Source of the DNA: Serripes groenlandicus
Taxonomy: Eukaryota; Mollusca; Bivalvia; Cardiida; Cardiidae
DNA length: 64,000 nucleotides
NCBI GenBank assembly: GCA_031761405.1
Contig: JASEVX010000001.1
Coordinates: 114,129,516 to 114,193,515 of the forward strand
Direction: 5' to 3'
Shown here: positions 56,125-64,000 of the stretch, in pieces
How positions within the stretch are numbered: position 1 is the first letter of the stretch
How the letters are laid out: each line of letters starts with the position of its first letter
Notes under the pieces: generated by a model
Databases searched by the model: none
Told to the model about the DNA's origin: nothing
Seen by the model: the letters and a program-made list of their open reading frames with translations, nothing else
Program-made: the position numbers and the translations under genes

Positions 56125-56346
56125 CCCTTTCCCACATACGACAATTCTGCAGCAGACGACTTTGAACGTATTTCGTCAAAAAATAGAAAATCTCTATAAT
56201 TGAATGGAAAACCTATGACTAAAAGTGGAAAACATTGTGGCAAAAGGAGAAATTGCTCGTTTTGAGCAATTTCTTCTTTTGTCACTATGTTTTCAAAAAG
56301 CCGTCTGCTGCAGAGGCGTCATAAAGCGTCTATATGAGGGAAAGGG
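56125..56346 (-). mobile_element. Family A TTAA miniature element, inverted
   Basis: 222 bp in the opposite orientation to most copies, with TTAA at 56121-56124 and 56347-56350. Sequence is of the 41830/45379/51111 subgroup. Confidence 0.95.
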
Positions 56347-56805
56347 TTAAATAACTCTGCTGTAGATGTGTTGTATATGGTAAGGGTTCAGATAAAAGAG
56401 TTACCCTAGTTTAAAACAAATAATTGTGTCTAATTTAATAATAATCTTCATCCGATAAAAAGGCAGTTTCTAAAAACCTTTATCTAACTATCTTTTAAGT
56501 TCCCACACTAGAGTCAAATAAATGACAAATGTCACTTTTGTGCAGACCCATTTTGACTAAAAGGCAACAGACGACTTTTGTAAATATTGTTGCCAATGTT
56601 TTCTAAATATATTCGATCATTCTACTTTCTATGGAGGTTTTCAATAATAGTTTATCTCTATGTGTGCAACCCCGTCTGCTGCACAAGTGCTGTTTGCGTT
56701 AAATGGGAAATGGGCTATATCCTCGCGGTGAATATCTACACTATCAGATAAATATTTACAATTAACATTGTCTTCATATTATGCAACAAACCTTACCATC
56801 AATGT

Positions 56806-57095
56806 GTAGGCCGTCTCGTGAGAAAATCAACAGTGTGGACTCTGCGTAAAGTATCGACCCGGATCAGCCTAAGCATGCCACACAGGCGTACCCGGATATA
56901 CACTTTTCGCCTCCTGTGGATTTTCTGTTTCAGGATTAACTACTCTATACATATATCCCCCCTTAGACGGAATGTGACGGCCGGATCAGTCTGCGCGGAC
57001 AGCGCAGGCTGATCTGGTCGATACATTACGCAGATGTGTGTTACCGCAGCTGCATTTTGGGGCATTTTTAGAAAAAATGTGTAGGCACGTGCCTT
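56806..57095 (+). mobile_element. Family B variant with GCAGCTGCATTTTGG extension
   Basis: It starts GTAGGCCGTCTCGTGAGAAAAT and, instead of the usual right end, continues into CCGCAGCTGCATTTTGGGGC and ATGTGTAGGCACGTGCC. The same composite, inverted, is at 63712-64000. Confidence 0.85.
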
Positions 57096-57154
57096 ACTCA
57101 ATTATTATCAGAACTCTGCATTGCAGAGCCAATGAATGCTGGACACGATGCTTA

Positions 57155-57389
57155 TCCGAATGAATACCTTTCCAATTTACTGACGCTTTCCGACGCTCTC
57201 TGCAGCAGACGGCCTTTTGAAAACATAGTGACAAAAGAAGAAATTGCTCAAAACGAGCCATTTTCTCCTTTTGCCACAATGTTTTCCGCTTTTAGTCATA
57301 GGTTATCCATTCAATTATAGAGATTTTCCATATTTTGACAAAATATGTTCAAAGTCGTCTGCTGCAAAATTGTCGTATGAGGGAAAAGG
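57155..57389 (+). mobile_element. Family A TTAA miniature element
   Basis: Left end diverged (ACCTTTCCAATTTACTGACG), right end CGTATGAGGGAAAAGG with TTAA at 57390-57393. Confidence 0.85.
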
Positions 57390-57558
57390 TTAAGAAAGCT
57401 TTTTACTATTTTAACTAGTTGTTTTCAAAGTCGCCTGCTGTAGATTTGTTGTATGAGGGAACGGGATAGTGTCAGAACCCAATGAGTTGCTGCTAATCCA
57501 AATGTAATGAAAATATTAAGAGAACAGCAAAAGTGAAAGACAAGTAATGACGTTTTGA

Positions 57559-57779
57559 CCCTTTCCCACATTCAAACGCTTTCTGAAGCCTCTGCAGCAG
57601 ACAACTCTGTTTAAAACATCGTGCCAATAGAAACAAAAATGCTCATTATGACTATGCTATCCTTTTATCACAATGTTTGCAACTTGATTCAATAATTGTT
57701 CTTCGTTAGGAGACATTTTCCATATCTTGTACCTAATGGTTGTAAAGTCTGTTGCAGAATTCTTGTATGTGGGAAAGGG
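57559..57779 (+). mobile_element. Family A TTAA miniature element
   Basis: CCCTTTCCCACATTCAAACG ... TTGTATGTGGGAAAGGG; left flank TTGA, right flank TTAA (57780-57783). Confidence 0.85.
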
Positions 57780-57783
57780 TTAA

Positions 57784-58067
57784 GTTGACATTTAGAAATA
57801 GCCATCATCAATCTTCAGAGACAAAATCGATCATGTGACTTAAGGCTTAATTTTTCGCCTCATAGAGTCTCGTTTATTCAGATTCCCTACGGACCTTACA
57901 TGGTTAAGTGGCAAGGCCAGTTGAAAGCACGTGCAAAATAATACACGTGCCGTGCTCCAGGAAAACCAACTTGCGATAGGTGAAGATACAGATCACTACA
58001 CGCCGACGTGCTGGTTGATCCCGGCCTTTAATGTTTGCTGACTAGTTAGAGTGTGGTAAATGAATAT
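57784..58067. other. Unassigned spacer
   Basis: Nothing is recognised. Confidence 0.3.
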
Positions 58068-58328
58068 GAGCCGTTCCGTGAGAAAACCAACATTATTGAC
58101 TTTCCGTAAAGTATCGACTCGGATCAGCATAAGCCTGCCGCAAAGGCTAAACCGAACATACTTGTTTCGCCTCCTGTGGATTTTCTGTTTCAGGAGTCAT
58201 TACTCTATACCTCTATACCTCTGAGACGGAATGTGTCGGCCCTGATTAGCCTGCACGGACTGTGCAGGCTGATCTGGGTCGATACATTACGCAGAGTCAA
58301 TAATGTTGGTTTTCTCGTGGAATGGCTC
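58068..58328 (+). mobile_element. Family B miniature element, complete
   Basis: 261 bp, GAGCCGTTCCGTGAGAAAACC ... GGTTTTCTCGTGGAATGGCTC, flanked by ATAT on both sides. Confidence 0.92.
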
Positions 58329-58812
58329 ATATACACGTTAGTTTATTGGTTTCGTAATGATTGATACATGTTAAAACTAGTAAAACTAGTACTTACTAAT
58401 TATCCAAGAAGATATTTAAACGTAATTCATCGATAAGAATAATCGGCCCAAAAATGGTGTCTAAAATAGAGAAATATTTAAGTAGAGGCGCGTGGCATCC
58501 AAGTACCCCTTATTTTCCCAAGAATGCATTCTGCATTCCATTCGGATGATTGAAGAGTCAAAGTTTTAATTAACGCATTTTCGCTAAAAAAATCAATGCC
58601 GGCCCCTAATCCCCTTCTCAGCCAATTCCCCATCAAACCCCTACAAGAGACTCAAAAGAATCCTTTCAAGAGATCTCTTCGTAAACGACAAATGCTCCGG
58701 GCGATGAAATTACCATCTTAATTTTCTTCATAATTCACCCCCTTTATCTGTTCTAATATTACCCCCTTTTTCTACATACATAAACATTTTGAGGAATCTG
58801 CAGTTCACACCT
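58329..58812. other. Unassigned spacer
   Basis: No gene or repeat end is recognised. Confidence 0.3.
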
Positions 58813-58816
58813 TTAA

Positions 58817-59038
58817 CCCTTTCCCTCATATAGACGCTTTTTGACGCCTCTGCAGCAGACGGCTTTTTGAAAACATAGTGACAAAAGAAGAAATTGCACA
58901 AAACGTGCAATTTCTCCTTTTGACACAATGTTTTCCACTTTTAGTCATAGGTTATCCATTCAATTATGGAGATTTTCTATGTTTTGACAAAATACCTTCA
59001 AAGTCGTCTGCTGCAGAATTGTCGTATGAGGGAAAGGG
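58817..59038 (+). mobile_element. Family A TTAA miniature element
   Basis: 222 bp between TTAA 58813-58816 and 59039-59042; followed at once by a second, degraded family A centre (AACATTGTGGTAAAAGAGAT). Confidence 0.95.
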
Positions 59039-59430
59039 TTAAAAAACATTGTGGTAAAAGAGATATTGCCCATGATGAGTAGTGTCTTCGTTTGTCACAG
59101 CGTTTCATCACTGTACTTGTATTTTAAGATGTTCCATAGTGTTGCCTGTAAATGATTATCGAGGTTGTGAATCACCGAATGAATTAAGATAAGACTGCAT
59201 GCGCCTGCGTCAGTCGTCTTCCATCAATGAGTGGGAAGGCAGCCAATGGTAATGTACACTATATCCGGTGACAACCGGCATACATCCAGATCTATGAATT
59301 CACTGGTGTAGTTCTATAAAAAGGACTTAAGCAGCATTTCACTGATCAATATTTTCAGGTGACAACATGTTCTACATTAACAATATGTTAACAAATAAAC
59401 CACTTAGTGTTGTTTTTGTTTTGTTTTGTT

Positions 59431-59622
59431 AGGGTTTTTACGCCGTTTCAACATTATTTCACGACGACAGTTCACTTATTCATGATCCCTGGGTAAACAA
59501 ACCAGTATCAGGCTAGGATGCCTAAGGGCACTCCATCATGACCACAGCGCTGTAACTGGGGATCGAACCGCGGACGCCCACCGGTTCCAAATCCCCGACG
59601 CTAACCACTAGGCCACGGCGGA
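59431..59622 (-). repeat. tRNA-derived SINE of second family
   Basis: Minus-strand head CCGCCGTGGCCTAGTGGTTA gives an A box and CGCGGTTCGATCCCCAGTTA a B box, then body CACTGGTTTGTTTACC-like and the shared tail GTTGAAACGGCGTAAAAACC. The head differs from the first family while the tail is related. Confidence 0.85.
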
Positions 59623-59639
59623 TTGTAAGGGATACGGTT

Positions 59640-60195
59640 GAACACAGGATAAAACATTGTTAAAGCAGCCTATAGCTTACAACAGCCTTTGTGTTGGTAT
59701 CTCCTTGCCAAACATATGCAATTTAAATTTTTAATTCATTTGCTCAGACGGTGAGCAAATTCCCATTTCGCTTCACTAATTACAAATTAGATGCATTGGT
59801 GTATACAGATATATATATATATTGTAGTGGTGCCTATATGTTTTCGTTTTATATGGGGAAGGCTTAAGATTAATAATGACATTAAATGATCAGTTACGAA
59901 CACTCCAGGTAATATTGTTTGTGTCGTCTTTGTAATAAAAGGCTGAAGACAATTTGGAACTGTATATGCCAAGATGTAAATTTGTAGTTAGATAAAAAAT
60001 AAATTATGCTCATATAACAATGGCAAAAACGGTCACATGTCCTGCATGCACTAAGCAGGCAACCACATTCAAAATAACCATTGGAGACGCAGTTATCTGT
60101 GACTAAGATTACTATAAGATGAAGATCAAAAAGGAGAACCAAAGGGTTTCTTAAACCCCATTTTAAGTCACCATGATAAGTGTAATTTCAGCAGT
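59640..60195. other. Unassigned spacer
   Basis: AT repeats near 59805-59820; two minus-strand frames (59787-60142) have no recognised domain. Confidence 0.3.
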
Positions 60196-60196
60196 A

Positions 60197-60448
60197 TTGG
60201 TCACGTGGCCGTGATGAGCCTATTATAAAGAAGCAATTCTCCCGGTAGCGAAGCAGCATCTTCCAGATCAAGTTTCCAACGCTGTCCCTTGAAATTCTTC
60301 ATTTTATTACGCTCCACGTGTATCACACCAGTATAAATATGAGCTGCGTCCGACGATTTTGAAGTTTTAAAGCTGCTGAACTCCAGATGGAGATCAACAT
60401 TTTGAAAGTTTGAAACTTCTGAAAAGTTTGCTTATAGTGACAACAAAG
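60197..60448 (+). promoter_or_regulatory. Candidate pol II promoter and first exon
   Basis: Two CACGTG E-boxes (about 60201 and 60316) precede TATAAATA at 60332-60339. About 30 bases downstream transcription could start, and AACAAA-GTAAGTAA at 60448 is a near-consensus splice donor. The presumed exon 1 (about 60363-60447) has only a nine-codon frame from ATG, so it would be non-coding leader. No downstream exon is recognised before the window becomes repetitive. Confidence 0.35.
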
Positions 60449-60918
60449 TAAGTAATAAATAGTTCATAATTACTTTGGCAGTAAATGTTGAAAAACGGTC
60501 AATTGAAAGTCATGAAAATGTACAAAATGTGGCTAACTGGGTATGTATACCAAGTACAAATAAAGCATAAACGATCAATTTTTAGATGTTTATTTCGCTG
60601 GAAAGTGAAATTATTACTTTATCCCAGAATTATAATTCTAATAGTTCAAGAGAACAGTTTTAAAACTTTGAATATATTATCTATACTCTGAGTTCAGCAC
60701 CTTTAACGACTCTCCATAATGGCATAACATGAGTTGACATTAATTAAGTTAAAGTGGCTGCAGTTCTAGTGTTTTGTCAAGAGATACATCTAAGACTAAA
60801 GTAAATATAGACGGAGGGTGAAAGCTCTGGTAAAACTGTGTAAATGCACAGTCTCGCATGAGTCTTCACTGTACGCAGATGCATTTAAAGCTAATATATC
60901 TGATGCGTCGTTTCATTC
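60449..60918. other. Unassigned AT-rich sequence
   Basis: A 68-codon frame (60485-60691) has no recognised domain. Confidence 0.3.
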
Positions 60919-61020
60919 GATTGATTGGTTGGGTTTTAACGCCGTTTTCAACAATTGTTCGGTCATATAACGGCGACCAGTTGAAATACCCATGCGCTTT
61001 CTTGTTTTCTCACAATAACG
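60919..61020 (-). repeat. tRNA-SINE tail
   Basis: GATTGATTGGTTGGGTTTTAACGCCG and TCATATAACGGCGACCAGTT belong to the first SINE family; the tRNA head is missing. Confidence 0.75.
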
Positions 61021-61349
61021 CAATAAGCAGGATTTCTTAACAATCGCCATGTTTCGGATAAACAAAAAAAATATCTTGTATTTATCGCTAGTGTGAGACC
61101 TTTCGGTGATTGACTGCTCTCTCGTATGCGGCACACGACACTCGCAGCAGATAACAATTTCTGGCTGATGTCTTCTGGATCGGGTTACGCCTGATGCGGG
61201 GACGCGGATTAAAAACACTAACACGTAGAACCGAGTCAGGCACTAACGGACTCTCTTTATTTATAACAGGAGAGTGGAAGGCAGAGGTCCAGATAAGGAG
61301 GGTTATACAGCTCCTTTACCCACAATATCTCTCTTATTTTCCAACCAAA

Positions 61350-61418
61350 TCCTATGATGTGGGTACTCAAAAGAATCGTCTCATTGAGACGATTCTTTTG
61401 ATTACACACAACATAGGG
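61350..61418. repeat. Hairpin with 17-bp perfect inner stem
   Basis: TCAAAAGAATCGTCTCA (61367-61383) and TGAGACGATTCTTTTGA (61385-61401) form a perfect stem around one base. Imperfect pairing extends outward (CCTATGATGTGGGTAC / ATTACACACAACATAGG). Confidence 0.8.
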
Positions 61419-61728
61419 TTATACGGTTAAATAAGGATTTTAGAACATGCAAAATTCCCCTTATCTAGATCTCTGAATATTAGACCTACTATTAATTGAC
61501 AACATATCCTGGGCAAAATTTCTGATAACGGTGACAACATTTTTCGTCTGTTCATTGTACTTTTGATTTTCTTAGTTAAAAAAACATATGGCAAAGTAAA
61601 TAAGACACAGTTTATATTTAACGAAATTATATGTAGGTTATAGTAACATACGTATTTGCATGACGGTCAGGATCAGACAGGAATTATTGAGCATTATTAT
61701 TTGCAACCCGATAACGGATCTTCACTCT
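61419..61728. other. Unassigned spacer
   Basis: Nothing is recognised. Confidence 0.3.
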
Positions 61729-61732
61729 TTAA

Positions 61733-61927
61733 CTCTTTACTACACACACAAAGTCTACTGTAGACGACTTAGAAAACATTTTGGAAAAATAGTTGAAACT
61801 CTTTAAAAAACATTATGGTAGGAAGAGGCAATGCTCCCCCATGCGCAATGCCTCCTTATGTCATTTTTTTTTACAAAATATCTCTTCTGCAGAAGCGTCA
61901 AAATGCGTCTGCATGTTGGAAAAGGGT
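61733..61927 (+). mobile_element. Family A relic
   Basis: TTAA 61729-61732 and 61928-61931; CTACTGTAGACGACTTAGAA and AAAATGCGTCTGCATGTTGG remain. Confidence 0.65.
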
Positions 61928-62049
61928 TAATAGTTTGATGTGTATATTTCCTTGTATAAGCTATTACATTTCTAGCGTCGTCTGTCTTAAGAATATAAAG
62001 TATCAAAAGCAGATCTTTAAAATTCGAATTATTTTTACATAGAGTTTGA

Positions 62050-62148
62050 AATCAATGTGGAGGAAAGGAAAAACAAATGCTCAATGTTTCATTATTCGCC
62101 TGTGGCAAACGCGTCTAAAGTCGTCTGCAGAATGGAGAGAGGGTTATA
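62050..62148. mobile_element. Family A fragment
   Basis: AAAACAAATGCTCAATGTTTCATT, GCGTCTAAAGTCGTCTGCAG and GAGAGAGGGTTA are remnants. Confidence 0.45.
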
Positions 62149-62685
62149 ATGATGACGAAGCGGTTGGGGAGTTTCACAGATGCCTTTTTCTACTGACGGG
62201 ACTTCCTAATGGGTGACAAATGTACCCAGCTGCCGTCTGACAAAACCTGCAGACGACATATTTGTGATTTTTAAGGATTTTTGAGGATTCTGGATGACAC
62301 GATGGGTCAAGTGTCACGCTCATTTAGCCCGAGGTTCTCCGAAAATCGGCCCCAGACCGGAAATGGGTTTTCTTCTGATCGGTGAATACTATAAAAGATG
62401 GCCTTCGCCCCTTTGATGCCCGAATTAGCTGAGTCAGAAGGAACATACCCTTTTTGCACCAAACACTTTTCGTTTTTGTTCAGAAAGAAGATCGATTGAT
62501 AAATAACAACCATGTGGAAATCGTCATCTAGCAATTGCATACTTTCTCTGAGATATTTTACGCACATAAATCAAGTTTTTGCTGTTAATTATAGAGTCAC
62601 TTACCGTTGAATTGCAGCTGAGTGTCATCTTTGAAATGACTACTTATTTTAACATACGGTAATGGAAATACGATTTTATTCCTTA
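62149..62685. other. Unassigned spacer
   Basis: An 86-codon minus-strand frame (62307-62567) shows no recognised domain. Confidence 0.3.
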
Positions 62686-62689
62686 TACA

Positions 62690-62800
62690 CACGCTTTCAG
62701 ACATTTCTGACACAGACGAATATTGAAAACATTGTGAGAAAGGGAGAAATTGCTCATTATGAACAATTTCTCCATTTCTCACCATGTTCCCATCTCTCTA
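62690..62800. mobile_element. Family A relic, central hairpin
   Basis: GAAAACATTGTGAGAAAGGG + AGAAATTGCTCATTATGAAC + AATTTCTCCATTTCTCACCATG is a well-formed family A hairpin without termini. Confidence 0.65.
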
Positions 62801-62929
62801 ACAACGTTTAGCTACCTATCTCATGGATGTCACAACATTTGTTAGCTTCACACGTTTGATCAAACAGACTAAGTCTTAAAACCACCGTATGAAGTAAAGA
62901 TTTAATGAATCGATCAGGGAAATTGCGAG

Positions 62930-63240
62930 TAGCCTGACAGCGAATCTGATATTTCAATGACACCCTCACACGCGGATCATGGATCCGGTCAGATTCGTTA
63001 CAGAAACGAGATGGTAATGATACTATTCGATTCTGTCAATGTTTACAGAATTATTATTTTAGTTATTAAGGTAGCGTCGGTCATCCCTTTCACAGAACAA
63101 GACGACGTTTGTTTCATCTACAAGAAGTAGACTTTCGTTTGAAAACATTGCGGAATAATGAGCAAGTGACACACTCAAATGCAAATCAGTGATCCTGTAA
63201 GATTCGTTACAGAACAGGGAGTGTGTAATACTATACTTCG
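62930..63240. repeat. Degenerate ~220-bp direct repeat
   Basis: GATC.TG..AGATTCGTTACAGAA occurs at about 62988 and 63190, with related TAATACTAT..TTCGA.TCTGT downstream of each. Confidence 0.45.
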
Positions 63241-63314
63241 AGTCTGTAATTATTAGGCCTACATAATTGATATTTAAATTTTAAGGTCGATAATGGTTGT
63301 TTGTATGTATGCTG

Positions 63315-63440
63315 ATTTTTCAACAAATTGTTCAGTTATATCACGGCGTTTCCTGGTTAAGTTACCAGTACCAGTACTACTGACCGGTTTATCCTGACAC
63401 CAGCCAGTCAGTCGTACTGGTAATCCCAGTACACCACTGA
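63315..63440 (-). repeat. tRNA-SINE tail fragment, rearranged
   Basis: CAACAAATTGTTCAGTTATATCACGGCG is the SINE tail; the following CCAGTACCAGTACTACTGACC is a short internal repeat instead of the normal body. Confidence 0.55.
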
Positions 63441-63711
63441 GGCGGCCTCTTTGGGAACAACATGATATCGTTTTCAATCTATGAGATGTTATTAAAATGC
63501 ACTCTCTATTCCATTACAAACCCTAAACATATGTTTACGTCTTTTTTAATACAGATATGTAGATTACAATGGAAGGAAATGAGAAGTCTGGTCTATGCGT
63601 CGAGTGAGAGTTAGTCTAGCCTGAGAATAAGCCTTCACTGTCCGTCTGCATGTTACATAGTTCAACGTGAAACCTCTGATAGTCAGGGACGTAGCTCCCT
63701 TTAGGCACTGT

Positions 63712-64000
63712 AAGCACGTGCCTACATATTTGTTCTCAAAATGCCCCCAAAATGCAGCTGCGGCGATAGACATCTGCGTAATGTATCGACCAGATCAGCC
63801 TGCGCTGTCCGCGCAGACTGATCCGGCCGATACATTCCGTCTTTGGGGGATAGATGTATAGAGTAGTGATTCCTGAAATAGAAAATCCACAGGAGGCGAA
63901 AAGTGTCTATCCGGGTAGGCTTGTGTGGCATGCTTAGGCTGATCCGGGTCGATACTTTACACAGACTCCACACTGTTAATTTTCTCACGAGACGGCCTAC
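63712..64000 (-). mobile_element. Family B variant with extension, to window edge
   Basis: Inverted copy of the composite at 56806-57095: GCACGTGCCTACATATTTG, AAAATGCAGCTGCGG, then the B body, ending TTTTCTCACGAGACGGCCTAC at the last base of the window. Frames on both strands here are artefacts. Confidence 0.85.

Noticed and set aside
60913..61224. 103-codon minus-strand frame as a gene
   Set aside because: Its C-terminal part is the SINE tail (AVLKPNQSI-type peptide, also seen at 23241 and 42111).

Overview
This is nuclear DNA from an animal, most likely a heterodont bivalve mollusc (an inference). The pointers are tRNA-derived SINEs whose tails carry the TATCACGGCGGCCAGTTCACC-type core, AT-rich intergenic DNA, piles of short inverted-repeat elements, a ~150-bp-core tandem element resembling the bivalve pearl/Helentron-like families, decayed LINE ORF2 fragments and very large satellite arrays. 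I see no intact, confidently assignable host gene and nothing prokaryotic: no operons, ribosome binding sites or CRISPR. Almost every long open frame here is a by-product of tandem repeats whose unit length is a multiple of three.

Layout. 1-3568 is repeated almost base for base at 9166-12733; each copy carries a ~100-bp GAATGTCTAAT satellite capped by inverted ends. Between them are a tRNA-like SINE relic, a 1.0-kb foldback element built of ~12-bp repeats (4329-5356), a LINE 3' tail and a SINE. 12743-13075 is a LINE ORF2 fragment. From 13203 to 39994 lies the most striking structure: two arrays of an 89-bp satellite (13.2-19.7 kb and 35.2-40.0 kb) in opposite orientation, beginning and ending with the same nearly identical terminal sequence, so the whole 26.8 kb has the form of one giant inverted-repeat element. 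Its 15.5-kb interior holds SINEs, a 0.58-kb element with a 7-bp target duplication, a 3.1-kb foldback transposon whose empty site survives in a neighbouring paralogous copy, two decayed LINE fragments, a pearl-like tandem element, a near-perfect 81-bp palindrome, and a two-exon fragment that looks like real coding sequence (33171-33232 joined to 33593-33923), possibly the C-terminal part of a USP/Ulp1-like cysteine peptidase.

From 40 kb to the end the window is a graveyard of miniature elements. Family A (~222 bp, TTAA-CCCTTTCCC ... GGGAAAGGG-TTAA with a central hairpin) has more than a dozen copies and looks piggyBac-mobilised; one copy has a matched empty site. Family B (~260 bp, termini GAGCCGT.CCGCGAGAAAACC) has nine copies. 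Family D (TTAACTCTTTCAGCGCC) has two copies, each sharing a single TTAA with a family A element. SINE pieces, minisatellites and a TATA-box/splice-donor candidate promoter (about 60.2-60.45 kb) complete the region.

Limits: repeat identities come from reading internal similarities by eye; percent identities are impressions from local alignments, and family names marked as inference need a library search.
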